Origin: Xanthobacteraceae bacterium
GTDB taxonomy: Bacteria > Pseudomonadota > Alphaproteobacteria > Rhizobiales > Xanthobacteraceae
DNA length: 64,000 nucleotides
Direction: 5' to 3'
Assembly (NCBI GenBank): GCA_022844485.1
Contig: JALHLQ010000019.1
Span: 1 to 64,000, forward strand
Below the pieces are notes generated by a model that made no database searches, was not told the origin of the DNA, and saw only the letters and a program-made list of their open reading frames with translations. Positions 1 through 9,846 of this stretch are shown piece by piece; position 1 is the first letter of the stretch, and every line of letters starts with the position of its first letter. The translations under genes and the position numbers were made by a program.

Positions 1-224
1 TCGCCAGTCCAGCCATTGAAGGCAGAACCCCATAGTGGGCCCGGACGGTTGACCCCGAGGCCACCCGAGTGCCCAGGCTGACGAGGCCCAGGCCCGCAGG
101 CGCCGCATCTTGCTCCATCGTCCGAACGTCACCGGTTGACGCCCCTCAGCGAGCAAGACGTGTGGAGGGAAGCAGAGCGAGTGGGCCGCGCGCAAGAGAA
201 AGGCATAAATTTTTTCAGCATGTC

Positions 225-302
225 GTAGGGTGGGCGAAGCGCCGAAGGCGCGCGCCCACGCAAGCACAAGACGTGGGCTTCGCGCGGCGAAGCCCACCCT
301 AC
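225..302. repeat. Palindromic intergenic repeat, GTAGGGTGGGC...GCCCACCCTAC, copy 1
   Basis: 11-bp terminal inverted repeat GTAGGGTGGGC/GCCCACCCTAC enclosing further self-complementary arms (GCGCCCACG...CGTGGGC); nearly identical copy at 330-407. Confidence 0.9.
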
Positions 303-329
303 GATTGACATTCGCACGATCGAGATTCG

Positions 330-407
330 GTAGGGTGGGCGAAGCGCCGAAGGCGCGCGCCCACGCAAGCACAAGACGTGGGCTTCGCGCAGCGAAGCCC
401 ACCCTAC
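330..407. repeat. Palindromic intergenic repeat, GTAGGGTGGGC...GCCCACCCTAC, copy 2
   Basis: Same 78-bp sequence as 225-302 with about one difference (cgcgcggcg vs cgcgcagcg). Confidence 0.9.
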
Positions 408-634
408 GGCGCTGGATCCCGGCTCACGCTCCGGCTTCGCCTGCGCTGCGCCCGAGATACAACCGGTCAGAACACGACCCGCGCCCCGCCGCGGCCGGCC
501 AGCACGTGGCTGGAACCGTCACATCGTTTGCGGGCATACCGAGACTTCCTCGAGGGCGGCCAAGACGAGGATCGCGCAGCGCGCTAAAAGACCATCTCCG
601 AGCAACGATCGAGCATTCCGGAGCTCAAGCTGCG

Positions 635-1351
635 ATGACCCGTCCTCCGCCCGTGCAGGCGCTCTTCTTCGACGTGTTCGGTACGCTGGTCGACTGGCGG
701 ACCGGCATCGCGCAGGAGGCCGAGGCGATCCTGAAGCCGCACGGGCTCAACCTCGACTGGCTCGCCTTCGCAGATGCCTGGCGCGATCAGTACCAGCCGG
801 CGATGGAGGAGGTGCGGTCCGGCCGCATCCCGTTCTCGAAGCTCGACGCCCTGCACCGGTTGAACCTGGAACGCATCCTGCCGGCCTTCGGGATATCGGA
901 CCTCGACGAGTCGACCCTGCGCGCGCTTACTCTCGCCTGGCATCGCCTGCCCGCCTGGCCCGACGTGGCCCCTGCTCTCAACCGGTTGAAATCTAAATAT
1001 CTCCTGGCGCCGGTCTCGAACGGCAACATTTCGCTGATGATGCATCTCGCGCGTCGGAACGGCTTTCCGTGGGACGCGATTTTGGGCGCGGAGATCGCCG
1101 GCGACTACAAGCCGAAACCCATTGTGTACCAAGCCTCCGCGGACGCCTTCGATCTTCCGGCCGGAGCCTGCCTGATGGTCGCCGCACACTCCTCCGATCT
1201 TGCGGCCGCCGCCGCCGTCGGGCTTCGCACGGCGCATGTCGCGCGTCCGAATGAGAGGGGTCCGGGCAAGGGCGAAGCCGCACCGGCCGTGCCGGTCGAT
1301 ATTGCGGTGGCGAGCCTTACCGCTCTCGTCCAGGCGCTGGAAACGTCATAA
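635..1351 (+). CDS. Haloacid dehalogenase type II / HAD-superfamily hydrolase
   Basis: MTRPPPVQALFFDVFGTLVDWRTG (DxFGT motif I), APVSNGN, GDYKPKP, AAHSSDLAAAAAVGLRTAHVARPNE; the longer ORF start at 230 runs through the repeats and is unlikely. Confidence 0.85.
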   Translation: MTRPPPVQALFFDVFGTLVDWRTGIAQEAEAILKPHGLNLDWLAFADAWRDQYQPAMEEVRSGRIPFSKLDALHRLNLERILPAFGISDLDESTLRALTLAWHRLPAWPDVAPALNRLKSKYLLAPVSNGNISLMMHLARRNGFPWDAILGAEIAGDYKPKPIVYQASADAFDLPAGACLMVAAHSSDLAAAAAVGLRTAHVARPNERGPGKGEAAPAVPVDIAVASLTALVQALETS

Positions 1352-1396
1352 TCCGAAGCCTTGGCCCCGCCTTTCCCGAGGGCCGCTGGAGGCGCC

Positions 1397-2224
1397 GTGA
1401 TCGCCAACCCGACCGAGCCACCTGCCGCCTTGGCGCCGAGCCAACGTCTGACCGCACGCGCGCTGCTCCTTGGCGAGCGCCTCGACACCGCCGGCCTTGA
1501 GCGAAGCGACCTGGTCCATGTTTCGCCGCTCGCTTTTCGGGTCGGGACGACCGGTTCTGCCGTCCTGTTTCGTTACGGCGTGGCGGTGCTCATCGGGCTC
1601 TCGCCGGTGCAGGAGGATGAGGTCCTGCGCGGCCTCCGCTCGCGCATCGTCGGCCCGCTTGCTGCGTTTGAAGACGAAACGGCATTGATCGAAATTACGC
1701 CCGAGCACGAGGATCAGGTGACGCCTGGAGGCCCGATTGTCGTGCGCGACCTCTCGCCCGAACGCCTCGTGGTGATTGCCGATGCCCTCGCCAAGAACGT
1801 TGCCTTGTCGGGCGACGAAAGGCAGGTCAGCAAGGTCTTCGACGTTATCGACCCTTTCGCGGCCGAATTGGCCATGGGCGGCCGCCCGCCGGGCAACCGT
1901 CGCAGCATGTTGCGGCTGATCGGGCAGGCGCTGCTCGTCCGCCATCGTATGACCGGCCGCGTGGAAATCGAGGAGAAGCCGGACGTTCTGTGGGACCGTC
2001 CGGATCTCGAGCGCCTCTATGCCAGGCTCGCGGATGAGTACGAGCTGAAGGAGCGCGCCGGCGCGCTCGTCCGCAAGCTTGAGGTGGTCGGAGAAACCGC
2101 CCGCGCTCTCACCGACCTCATCGATGTGGAACGCACAGTTCGGCTTGAGGCTGCGATCGTGCTGCTGATCGTGCTCGAAATCTTCATTACATTTTACGAG
2201 CTTTTCTTCCGCGCGGCGAAGTGA
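1397..2224 (+). CDS. RMD1/YagE family (DUF155) protein
   Basis: [39 protein letters not shown]...[67 protein letters not shown] start proposed. Confidence 0.75.
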   Translation: MIANPTEPPAALAPSQRLTARALLLGERLDTAGLERSDLVHVSPLAFRVGTTGSAVLFRYGVAVLIGLSPVQEDEVLRGLRSRIVGPLAAFEDETALIEITPEHEDQVTPGGPIVVRDLSPERLVVIADALAKNVALSGDERQVSKVFDVIDPFAAELAMGGRPPGNRRSMLRLIGQALLVRHRMTGRVEIEEKPDVLWDRPDLERLYARLADEYELKERAGALVRKLEVVGETARALTDLIDVERTVRLEAAIVLLIVLEIFITFYELFFRAAK

Positions 2225-3141
2225 CCGAGCACGCGTTCGGCCGCCGCCTCCGGCGCAAGCCACTCGAACTCCGGCAGCTGGTGGCGGAACCAGGTCATCT
2301 GCCGTTTCGCATAATGCCGCGTATCCTGCTTCGCGCGCGCGGCCGCCTCCTCGAGCGGCAGGTTTCCTTGCAGATGCTTGATCAGCCAGGGAATCCCGTG
2401 CGCCTTCATCGCCGGCATGCGGGGGTCAAGTCCGCGCGCGGCGAGCGCTCTCGCCTCCTCCAGCGCGCCGGCCTTGAGCATCGCGTCGAAACGCGCGTCG
2501 ATACGCCGATAGAGCTCGCCGCGGTCGATATCCAGAAAGACTTTGACCGCTCGTCCGGACTCCACGAGCGGCGGCAAACCTTCGCGGTGCCAATCGACGA
2601 TGGATCGTCCCGTCGCCTCGTAAACCTCCAGCGCCCGCGCCGCGCGCATGCCGTCGCCAGGCCTGATCCGCGCTGCCGCAACGGGATCGCGGCTTGAAAG
2701 CCTCGCATGCAAGGCCGCGGCCCCCTGCGCTTCGAGCTCGGCGCGAATGCCGGTTCTGATCCTGTCCGGAATCGGCGGAACGGCGGCGAGACCGCGCGTA
2801 AGCGCCTTGAAATAAAGTCCCGTACCGCCCACGAAGATCGGCATTCTCCCGGAGGCCCGAAGATCCTCCAGCACGGCCTTCGCCTCACGCACCCACTGCC
2901 CGGTCGAATAGCTTGCGCCGGCATCCGCATGCCCGAACAGGCGATGCGGCACGCGCGCTTCCTCCGCCGCGGTCGGGCGCGCGGTGATGACCCGCAGGTC
3001 GCGGTAGACCTGCATGGAATCGGCGTTGACGATCATGGCGCGCAGTTCCTCGGCAAGCGCCAGCGCAAGCGCGGACTTGCCGCTCGCGGTCGGACCTGCA
3101 ATGAGCACCGCCTGGATCAAGGCCTTCCCCCGATGACGCAT
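2194..3141 (-). CDS. miaA: tRNA dimethylallyltransferase
   Basis: [23 protein letters not shown]-loop, [45 protein letters not shown]. Confidence 0.93.
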   Translation of the reverse strand: MRHRGKALIQAVLIAGPTASGKSALALALAEELRAMIVNADSMQVYRDLRVITARPTAAEEARVPHRLFGHADAGASYSTGQWVREAKAVLEDLRASGRMPIFVGGTGLYFKALTRGLAAVPPIPDRIRTGIRAELEAQGAAALHARLSSRDPVAAARIRPGDGMRAARALEVYEATGRSIVDWHREGLPPLVESGRAVKVFLDIDRGELYRRIDARFDAMLKAGALEEARALAARGLDPRMPAMKAHGIPWLIKHLQGNLPLEEAAARAKQDTRHYAKRQMTWFRHQLPEFEWLAPEAAAERVLGHFAARKKSS

Positions 3142-4035
3142 ATCTTGACGCTGATCTCGAACCCGGCCGCCCCTGCCGTGACCGGAGAGATTCTGCGTGC
3201 CGCCGCGCGAGCCCTACCACAGCCCGGCGCGCCCGTGCGCCTCGACGACGCGGTGGCCGCCGACGTGCCGTTCAGCCCGCCGCCCGGGACTGATCCTCAC
3301 GCGCTCGTCCATCAGGTCCGAGGGGCGCTGGCCGGCGCCGCGCTCGACGTGGTCGTGCAGCCGCTTGCGGAGCGTCGCAAGCGGCTGCTGGTCGCCGACA
3401 TGGATTCCACCATGATCGGTCAGGAATGCATCGACGAACTGGCGGAGATTGCCGGATTGCGCGACCATGTCGCCTCGATCACCGAACGCGCCATGCGCGG
3501 CGAGATCGCGTTCGAGCCGGCCTTGCGTGAGCGCGTCGCGCTGCTCAAAGGGCTGCCGGCCTCCGTCATCGATGACGTCATCGCCAAGCGCATCCGGCTT
3601 ACGCCCGGCGGGCCGACGCTGGTCGCCACGATGCGCGCGAACGGTGCCCATACCTGCCTCGTGTCGGGCGGCTTCACGCTGTTTGCTGCCCGCATCGCCG
3701 CCATGATCGGCTTTGACGAAAGCCGCGCCAACCGCCTCGTCATCGACGGAGACGGGAAGCTGTCAGGGCATGTGGAAGAGCCGATTCTCGGCCGCGAAGC
3801 CAAGCTGATCTGGCTCGAGGATTTGCAAGCTCGGCTGAAGCTCGAGCGCGCGCAAACCCTTGCCGCCGGCGATGGCGCGAACGATCTGGCGATGTTGCAG
3901 GCGGCAGGGCTCGGCGTCGCCTATCGCGCCAAGCCCGCCGTGGCCGCGGCGGCGCATGCCCGCATCGATCACGGCGACCTCACCGCACTCCTTTATGCGC
4001 AGGGATATCGACGCGAGGAGTTCATCAATCCGTAG
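3133..4035 (+). CDS. serB: Phosphoserine phosphatase SerB
   Basis: [25 protein letters not shown]...[10 protein letters not shown]...[15 protein letters not shown] at 3133 preferred over the longer ORF start. Confidence 0.92.
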   Translation: MTHILTLISNPAAPAVTGEILRAAARALPQPGAPVRLDDAVAADVPFSPPPGTDPHALVHQVRGALAGAALDVVVQPLAERRKRLLVADMDSTMIGQECIDELAEIAGLRDHVASITERAMRGEIAFEPALRERVALLKGLPASVIDDVIAKRIRLTPGGPTLVATMRANGAHTCLVSGGFTLFAARIAAMIGFDESRANRLVIDGDGKLSGHVEEPILGREAKLIWLEDLQARLKLERAQTLAAGDGANDLAMLQAAGLGVAYRAKPAVAAAAHARIDHGDLTALLYAQGYRREEFINP

Positions 4036-4119
4036 GGTGGGCAAAGGCGCGCTTGCGCCGTGCTCACTTTTCACTCTTTGCACGGAAATGGTGGGCACGC
4101 TTCGCTTTGCCCACCCTAC
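4032..4119. repeat. Palindromic intergenic repeat, GTAGGGTGGGCAAAG...CTTTGCCCACCCTAC
   Basis: 15-bp perfect terminal inverted repeat; same GTAGGGTGGGC termini as 225-302 and 330-407; lies between convergent serB and degP. Confidence 0.9.
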
Positions 4120-5609
4120 TGAATCGTCAGCGCGACGAACCGCAATTCGCCTTCGGCGTTGGCGACGAGCAGCAGCGCCGACTTTCGCCCTTCCTTCTTG
4201 AGCTGATCGATCCGGCCTTGCACCTCGGTCGCATTCGCCACGGCCTGCTGCGCAATTTCGACGATGACGTCGCCGGCATTGAGCCGCTTCTCCGCCGCGT
4301 TGGAACTCGGGTCGACACTGGTAATGACGACGCCCTTCACCGTGTCCTTGATCTTGTAGCGGCGGCGCAGATCGTCCGAGAGATTGGACAGTTCGAGCCC
4401 GAGCGTCCGCTGCACGACGCTCTTTTGCTCCGGCGTGTCCGACTTGCCGCGTGCGGCGGCCGCCTGCTTCTCGCCGTCCTCGAGCCGTCCCAGTCTGACG
4501 GTCTTGGTCTCTTCCTTCCCCTTGCGGATGATGGTGACCTCGACGTCCTTGCCCACCGGCGTGTCGGCGACGATGCGCGGAAGGTCGCGCATTTCCTTGA
4601 TGTCGCGGCCGTCGAACTTGACGATCACGTCTCCCGGCTCGATGCCGGCTGGCTTTGCCGGGCCCTTGTCGTCGATCCCGGCGACGAGCGCGCCGCGCGT
4701 GGGCTTGACATTGAGGCTCTCCGCGATGTCGTCCGTGACCTGCTGGATGCGGACGCCGAGCCAGCCGCGCCGCGTTTCGCCGAAACTGCGGAGCTGATCG
4801 ATGACGGCCACCGCCGTTTTCGCGGGCACCGCAAAGCCGATGCCGATGGAGCCGCCGGAGGGCGAGATGATGGCGGTGTTCACGCCGACCACTTCGCCGT
4901 CGAGATTGAACAGGGGGCCGCCCGAATTCCCGCGATTGATCGCGGCATCGGTCTGGATGTAGTTGTCGTAAGGTCCGGACTGGATGTCGCGGTTGCGCGC
5001 CGAGACGATACCGGCAGTGACCGAGCCGCCGAGGCTGAACGGATTGCCGATGGCCACGACCCACTCACCCAGCCGCAGCCTGTCGGAATCGCCGAACTTG
5101 ACGGCCTTGAGCGCCTTCTCGGGCTTGACGCGCAGCAGTGCCAAATCGGTCTTCTGATCCCGTCCGACGATCTCGGCTTTCAGCTTCGATCCGTCGTTGA
5201 GAACCACCGTGACTTCGTCGGCGTCGGCGATCACATGGCTGTTCGTCACCACGAGGCCCGACGCATCGATGATGAATCCGGAGCCCAGCGAGTTCACGCG
5301 GCGCGGCGTCGGATGGCGGTTTTGATTGTTGTCGCCTTGACCGCGGCGGTTCTTGAAGAACTCCTCAAAGAACTCCTCGAAAGGGGAGCCCGGTGGGAGC
5401 TGCGGCCCCGAGCCGCTGCGTGATTCCACCCGCTGCGAGGTCGAGATGTTGACCACGGCGTCGATGACCATTTCGGCCACGTCGGCGACCTTTTCGGGCC
5501 CTTTCGCGAGGCCCGGAACCGTCAGTGGTGGAACCAGCAAAGCCGCTGCGACGATGGCGGCAATGGCGCCGCGGGAGCCGGGTAAAACGGAGGCATGCAA
5601 GCCAGCCAT
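4116..5609 (-). CDS. degP: Do-family serine endopeptidase (DegP/HtrA) with two PDZ domains
   Basis: VNSLGSGFIIDASGLVVTNSHVIADADEV, INRGNSGGPLFNLDGEVVGVNTAI; signal peptide MAGLHASVLPGSRGAIAAIVAAALL; start re-assigned from 5684 to 5609. Confidence 0.92.
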   Translation of the reverse strand: MAGLHASVLPGSRGAIAAIVAAALLVPPLTVPGLAKGPEKVADVAEMVIDAVVNISTSQRVESRSGSGPQLPPGSPFEEFFEEFFKNRRGQGDNNQNRHPTPRRVNSLGSGFIIDASGLVVTNSHVIADADEVTVVLNDGSKLKAEIVGRDQKTDLALLRVKPEKALKAVKFGDSDRLRLGEWVVAIGNPFSLGGSVTAGIVSARNRDIQSGPYDNYIQTDAAINRGNSGGPLFNLDGEVVGVNTAIISPSGGSIGIGFAVPAKTAVAVIDQLRSFGETRRGWLGVRIQQVTDDIAESLNVKPTRGALVAGIDDKGPAKPAGIEPGDVIVKFDGRDIKEMRDLPRIVADTPVGKDVEVTIIRKGKEETKTVRLGRLEDGEKQAAAARGKSDTPEQKSVVQRTLGLELSNLSDDLRRRYKIKDTVKGVVITSVDPSSNAAEKRLNAGDVIVEIAQQAVANATEVQGRIDQLKKEGRKSALLLVANAEGELRFVALTIQ

Positions 5610-5748
5610 GGGCGTCAGATCTCCTAAAATCTCGATTTCAGAATGCGCTCCCCGAAACCACGGCGCAAGACTCATCGAGGCCACAGGTGAAACCGGATTG
5701 GGGCGGAATAGCGACTGTTCAACGACCTCACGTTTGCGTGACGCGCAG

Positions 5749-5916
5749 CTAGTGGTCCGATTCTAACATTCGCATCCCGTTGCGGCAGGCCATTTTGCGA
5801 ATGTTAGAATCGAAGGACCACTAGCAAATTCAAATTGCTAGTGGAGTTTTGGATTTGACATTCGCCTTGTGAACCCGCTGCTAGATGGGTAGCGAATGTC
5901 AAATCCGCTCCACTAG
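5749..5916. repeat. Composite hairpin unit A+B bounded by CTAGTG...CACTAG, copy 1
   Basis: Hairpin A 5749-5824 (CTAGTGGTCC-GATTCTAACATTCGCA / TGCGAATGTTAGAATC-GGACCACTAG), spacer CAAATTCAAATTG, hairpin B 5838-5916 (CTAGTGGAG...GGATTTGACATTCGC / GCGAATGTCAAATCC...CTCCACTAG); near-identical unit at 32597-32763. Confidence 0.92.
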
Positions 5917-6098
5917 CCGCGCGCGATCCAGATCAGCACCAGCCCGAACAGCGCAGAGCCGATTCCGATCGCGCGAAGCGACCCCTCGGGGGTTTGCAAG
6001 ACGCTCTCCATGGCGCGCTTGGCGTGCTCTGGAAAGGCGGCGAATAAAAGTCCCTCCATCGCGAAGACCAATCCAAGAGCAACCACGAAGTCGGTCAT
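5913..6098 (-). CDS. DUF2065 domain-containing small membrane protein
   Basis: MTDFVVALGLVFAMEGLLFAAFPEHAKRAMESVLQTPEGSLRAIGIGSALFGLVLIWIARG; position between degP and hflC is typical for DUF2065. Confidence 0.85.
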   Translation of the reverse strand: MTDFVVALGLVFAMEGLLFAAFPEHAKRAMESVLQTPEGSLRAIGIGSALFGLVLIWIARG

Positions 6099-6103
6099 GG
6101 AGG

Positions 6104-7162
6104 TCAGCGCGCGGCGGCTCCCGGGAACTCGCGTTGCTGTCCGGCGGGCCCTTGCGGAACCTGCGCGACCGAAGGCGGCAACAACGCAGGCTGTTGCGCG
6201 CCCTGCTGGCCCGGCCGCTGCAACAGCGGAGAGGGTTGCGCGGTTTGCGGGCCGGCAGGCGGCGACCCGGTCCCCGCCTGACGCGGACCGTTCCGGCCGC
6301 TCGGATCGCCGAAGTAGCGGAAGAATTCGGAATCCGGCCGCAGGAGAAGACGCGTGTCGCGATGGCCCAGGCCCTGCTCGTAAGCTTGCATCGAGCGGTA
6401 GAACGAGAAAAAGCCGGGATCCTGGCCGAAGGCTTCCGCGAAGATGCGGTTGCGGGTGCCGTCGCCCTCGCCGCGGATCTGCTCTCCGCGCGAATTGGCC
6501 TCGGCGACGATCACGGTCGCTTCGCGCTCGGCGCGCGAGCGAATCTCCTGCCCGCGCTGCGCACCCAGCGCGCGGAATTCCGCGGCCTCGCGCTGACGCT
6601 CCGTCTGCATGCGCTGAAAGATCGCCTGGCTGTTCTGGTCCGGAAGGTCGGCGCGTCGAATGCGAACGTCGACGACATTGATTCCGAACACCTGCGCTTC
6701 GCGATCCACTTGCTCCAAGATCCGCTGCATCATCGCCGAGCGCTCGTCGCGCACGACGCGCTGGAACGTGGACTCGCCCAGCACGCGGCGCAGCGCGCTG
6801 TTGAGGTAGGTCGACAGCTGCGAATTGGCGCGCTCGACGGTGGCGACGGTTTGATAGAACCGGAGCGGATCCTGGATGCGGTAGCGCGCGAACGCATCGA
6901 CCACGAGACGCTTCTGGTCGGACGCGATCACCTCCTGCGCGGGCGCTTCGAGGTCGAGGATGCGCTTATCGATATAGATGACGTTGTCGATGAACGGCAA
7001 CTTCGCTTTCAATCCGGGCTCGGTGGCCACCCATCTGGGCTGACCGAGGCGAACCACCAGCGCCTGCTGCGTTTGCGGCACGGTGAATAGCGCGCTGTAG
7101 GCGACAATGGCCGCGGCGATCAGAAGGACCGCGACGAGCCCGCCGACGAAACCGAGTCTCAT
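6104..7162 (-). CDS. hflC: Protease modulator HflC
   Basis: MRLGFVGGLVAVLLIAAAIVAYSALFTVPQTQQALVVRLGQP...GINVVDVRIRRADLP; SPFH protein. The 724-aa ORF extends out of frame into hflK, so start set at 7162. Confidence 0.92.
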   Translation of the reverse strand: MRLGFVGGLVAVLLIAAAIVAYSALFTVPQTQQALVVRLGQPRWVATEPGLKAKLPFIDNVIYIDKRILDLEAPAQEVIASDQKRLVVDAFARYRIQDPLRFYQTVATVERANSQLSTYLNSALRRVLGESTFQRVVRDERSAMMQRILEQVDREAQVFGINVVDVRIRRADLPDQNSQAIFQRMQTERQREAAEFRALGAQRGQEIRSRAEREATVIVAEANSRGEQIRGEGDGTRNRIFAEAFGQDPGFFSFYRSMQAYEQGLGHRDTRLLLRPDSEFFRYFGDPSGRNGPRQAGTGSPPAGPQTAQPSPLLQRPGQQGAQQPALLPPSVAQVPQGPAGQQREFPGAAAR

Positions 7163-8283
7163 TGGTTGCCTCCCTGTCCGGGCGGCCTCGGCCGCAGCAT
7201 CTCGTTCAAGGGCAGCACGGGGAGGATTCCGGGCGAGCCCGCTGGTCCCCCCGTGTCGACGATGATCTTGTCGGTCCCGCCAAGAATCCGTTCCATCGTT
7301 TCGAGATACATGCGCTGGCGCGTCACGTCGGGCGCCCGGCGATATTCCTCGTAGATCTTCACGAACCGGGATGCCTGGCCGCGCGCCTCGGCCACCGTCT
7401 GCTCGCGATACGCCTCGGCGGCCTGGATGATTTGCGCGAGGCGTCCGCGCGCTTCCGGAACAACCCGGTTTGCGTAGGTCTGCGCCTCGTTCTGCGCCCG
7501 CTCGAGGTCGGCGCGCGCCGCCTGCACGTCGCGGAAGGCATCGATCACTTGCGCCGGGGGATCGACTTTCTGCAACTGCACCTGATTGATGAGAATGCCC
7601 GCACCATACTGATCGAGCGTCTTCTGCATGAGGTCGTGCACGGCGGTCTCGATGTTCTGCCGCGCCCCGGTGAGAACCGGCTGGATCTCCGACCGGCCGA
7701 TGATCTCGCGCATGGCGCTTTCGGCCACCGCCTTCACCGTGCCCTCGGGGTTCTGGATATTGAACAGGTATTCGCCTGCGCCGTTCGGCTTGATCAGCCA
7801 GAGCACGGCGAAATCGACGTCGACGATGTTCTCGTCGCCGGTCAGCATCAGGCTCTCTTCCGGCACGTCGCGCATGGTCGCGCCCCGACGGGGGTCCTCG
7901 ATGATGCGCATGCCGACATCGATGCGGTTCAGCCGCGTGACTCTCGGGGTCAGCACGCTCTCGATCGGATAGGGAAGGCGATAATTGAAGCCGGGCCCCG
8001 CGTCGCGCACGTACTGGCCGAACCGCAGGACGACGCCGAGTTCGTCCGGCTGCACGCGGTAGAAACCGGACAGGCCCCAGATCGCGAGCGCCGCAAGCCC
8101 GATGACGGCCAATCCGCGTCCGCCAAGATTGCCTCCCGGCAGCACGTTCTTGATCTTGTCCTGGCTGCGGCGCAGCAGTTCCTCGAGGTCCGGGGGCGAC
8201 GGCCCCGACGATTGCGGCCCCGATCCCCATGGGCCCTTCGGGCCGGAACCCCAGGGTCCGCCGCCTTGATTGCTCCACGGCAT
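7159..8283 (-). CDS. hflK: FtsH protease activity modulator HflK
   Basis: MPWSNQGGGPWGSG...FYRVQPDELGVVLRFGQYVRDAGPGFNYRLPYPIE; 4-bp overlap with hflC. Confidence 0.92.
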   Translation of the reverse strand: MPWSNQGGGPWGSGPKGPWGSGPQSSGPSPPDLEELLRRSQDKIKNVLPGGNLGGRGLAVIGLAALAIWGLSGFYRVQPDELGVVLRFGQYVRDAGPGFNYRLPYPIESVLTPRVTRLNRIDVGMRIIEDPRRGATMRDVPEESLMLTGDENIVDVDFAVLWLIKPNGAGEYLFNIQNPEGTVKAVAESAMREIIGRSEIQPVLTGARQNIETAVHDLMQKTLDQYGAGILINQVQLQKVDPPAQVIDAFRDVQAARADLERAQNEAQTYANRVVPEARGRLAQIIQAAEAYREQTVAEARGQASRFVKIYEEYRRAPDVTRQRMYLETMERILGGTDKIIVDTGGPAGSPGILPVLPLNEMLRPRPPGQGGNQ

Positions 8284-8408
8284 TGTGTTGGTACCTCCCG
8301 CGAACGCCCGAAAGTCAGGCGCTCGACAAGTCCGGCGCGGGTTATAGGGGACGCCCTGCCCCCTTTCAACGCTGGTCGGATGATTAACAGATGGGCGCCG
8401 CGCAAAGC

Positions 8409-8966
8409 TTATTCAATTGCGCGACCTAGGGTCGCAATCCGCTCGTAAACCACCAGGTCGAAACTGGCCTCGTCTCCTGGTGCTGCCGGATAGGGGGCGC
8501 GGGACATCTCACGCCATTCCGGCCCCGGCTCCACCGGAAACACCGTATCACCTTCGGGATTGAGATGCACCAGCGTCAAAACGATGCGATCCGCCATCGG
8601 AAGCATTTGTCGAAAAATGTCGGCGCCGCCGATAACCATGACCGCATCGACATTGCGGCGGAGCGCATCGGCGCGCGCAACCTCGAGGGCTGAACCGAGC
8701 GTCGCGGAGACGATGACGCCGGGCGCGGCAAAATCGCCCGTCGTGACGACAATGTTTGTACGTCCATCGAGCGGGCGGCCGATGGACTGATACGTCTTGC
8801 GCCCCATCACGACGGGATGTCCCATCGTCAATCGGCGGAACTGGCGCAGGTCCGATTTGAGCTTCCAAGGAAGCGTGTTGTCGCGCCCGATCACGCCGTT
8901 CTCGGCCACGGCGACGACGAGAGTAAAGCCGATCCGCGCGCTTGCCTGCGCAGGGCCGAGACTCAA
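8409..8966 (-). CDS. folA: Dihydrofolate reductase
   Basis: [61 protein letters not shown] start at 8966 proposed, overlapping the thyA stop. Confidence 0.9.
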   Translation of the reverse strand: MSLGPAQASARIGFTLVVAVAENGVIGRDNTLPWKLKSDLRQFRRLTMGHPVVMGRKTYQSIGRPLDGRTNIVVTTGDFAAPGVIVSATLGSALEVARADALRRNVDAVMVIGGADIFRQMLPMADRIVLTLVHLNPEGDTVFPVEPGPEWREMSRAPYPAAPGDEASFDLVVYERIATLGRAIE

Positions 8967-9757
8967 ACCGCGACCTCCGCCTTGATATGCGGATGCGGAT
9001 CGTAGCCCTCGACCACGAAATCCTCGTAGCGAAACGCGAAGAGGTCGCGCACCGAGGGATTGAGCCGCATGCGCGGCAGCGCGCGCGGCGCGCGCGACAA
9101 TTGCAATCGCGCCTGCTCGGTGTGATTGAGGTAGAGATGCGCGTCGCCGAACGTGTGGATGAATTCGCCCGGTTCGAGTTCGGTCACCTGCGCGACCATC
9201 ATCGTCAGCAGCGAATAGGACGCGATGTTGAACGGCACGCCCAAGAAAACGTCCGCGGAGCGCTGATAGAGCTGGCAGGAGAGCCGGCCCATCGCGACGT
9301 AGAATTGAAACAGGCAGTGGCAGGGCGGCAGCGCCATCTTTTCCACGTCGGCCGGATTCCACGCGGTCACGATCAAGCGGCGCGAATCCGGATTGCGGCG
9401 GATGGCGGCAACGACATTTCCGATCTGGTCGATGGTCCCGCCGTCAAGCGCGGGCCAGGAGCGCCACTGATGCCCGTATACGGGACCGAGATCGCCGCGC
9501 TCGTCCGCCCACTCGTCCCAGATCCGCACGCCGTGCTCGTTGAGATACTTGATGTTCGTGTCGCCCTTCAGAAACCAGAGCAGTTCGTGCACGATCGACT
9601 TCACGTGCAGCTTCTTCGTCGTGACGAGCGGGAAACCATCGGCGAGATCGAAGCGCATCTGATGGCCGAAGATCGAGAGCGTGCCCGTCCCCGTGCGGTC
9701 GCGCTTCTCCGCCCCGTCGGCGAGGATTCGCTCCATCAGGTCGTGATACTGCCGCAT
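8963..9757 (-). CDS. thyA: Thymidylate synthase
   Basis: [38 protein letters not shown]...[14 protein letters not shown]...[12 protein letters not shown]; 264 aa. Confidence 0.95.
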   Translation of the reverse strand: MRQYHDLMERILADGAEKRDRTGTGTLSIFGHQMRFDLADGFPLVTTKKLHVKSIVHELLWFLKGDTNIKYLNEHGVRIWDEWADERGDLGPVYGHQWRSWPALDGGTIDQIGNVVAAIRRNPDSRRLIVTAWNPADVEKMALPPCHCLFQFYVAMGRLSCQLYQRSADVFLGVPFNIASYSLLTMMVAQVTELEPGEFIHTFGDAHLYLNHTEQARLQLSRAPRALPRMRLNPSVRDLFAFRYEDFVVEGYDPHPHIKAEVAV

Positions 9758-9846
9758 GCCGGAATGGCTTCCCTGGTTCGACTCAACGCCAAAGATAACG
9801 CCCGCCTCGCCGTCCGCGAAGCGGGCGTCCGAGCCAAAACACAATT

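Noticed and set aside
303-329. Spacer between palindromes containing GATTGACATTCGC, similar to hairpin B arm GATTTGACATTCGC
   Set aside because: Only about 11-12 matching bases, with no complementary arm; may be coincidence, so not claimed as another family member.
3763-5064. 433-aa minus-strand ORF in another frame over degP
   Set aside because: R/H/G-rich shadow frame of degP.
7163-8278. N-terminal half of the 724-aa ORF 6104-8278
   Set aside because: Out-of-frame read-through over hflK; real HflC starts at 7162.
8967-9362. N-terminal extension of the folA ORF (8409-9362)
   Set aside because: Alternate frame over thyA; DHFR homology begins only at about 8950.
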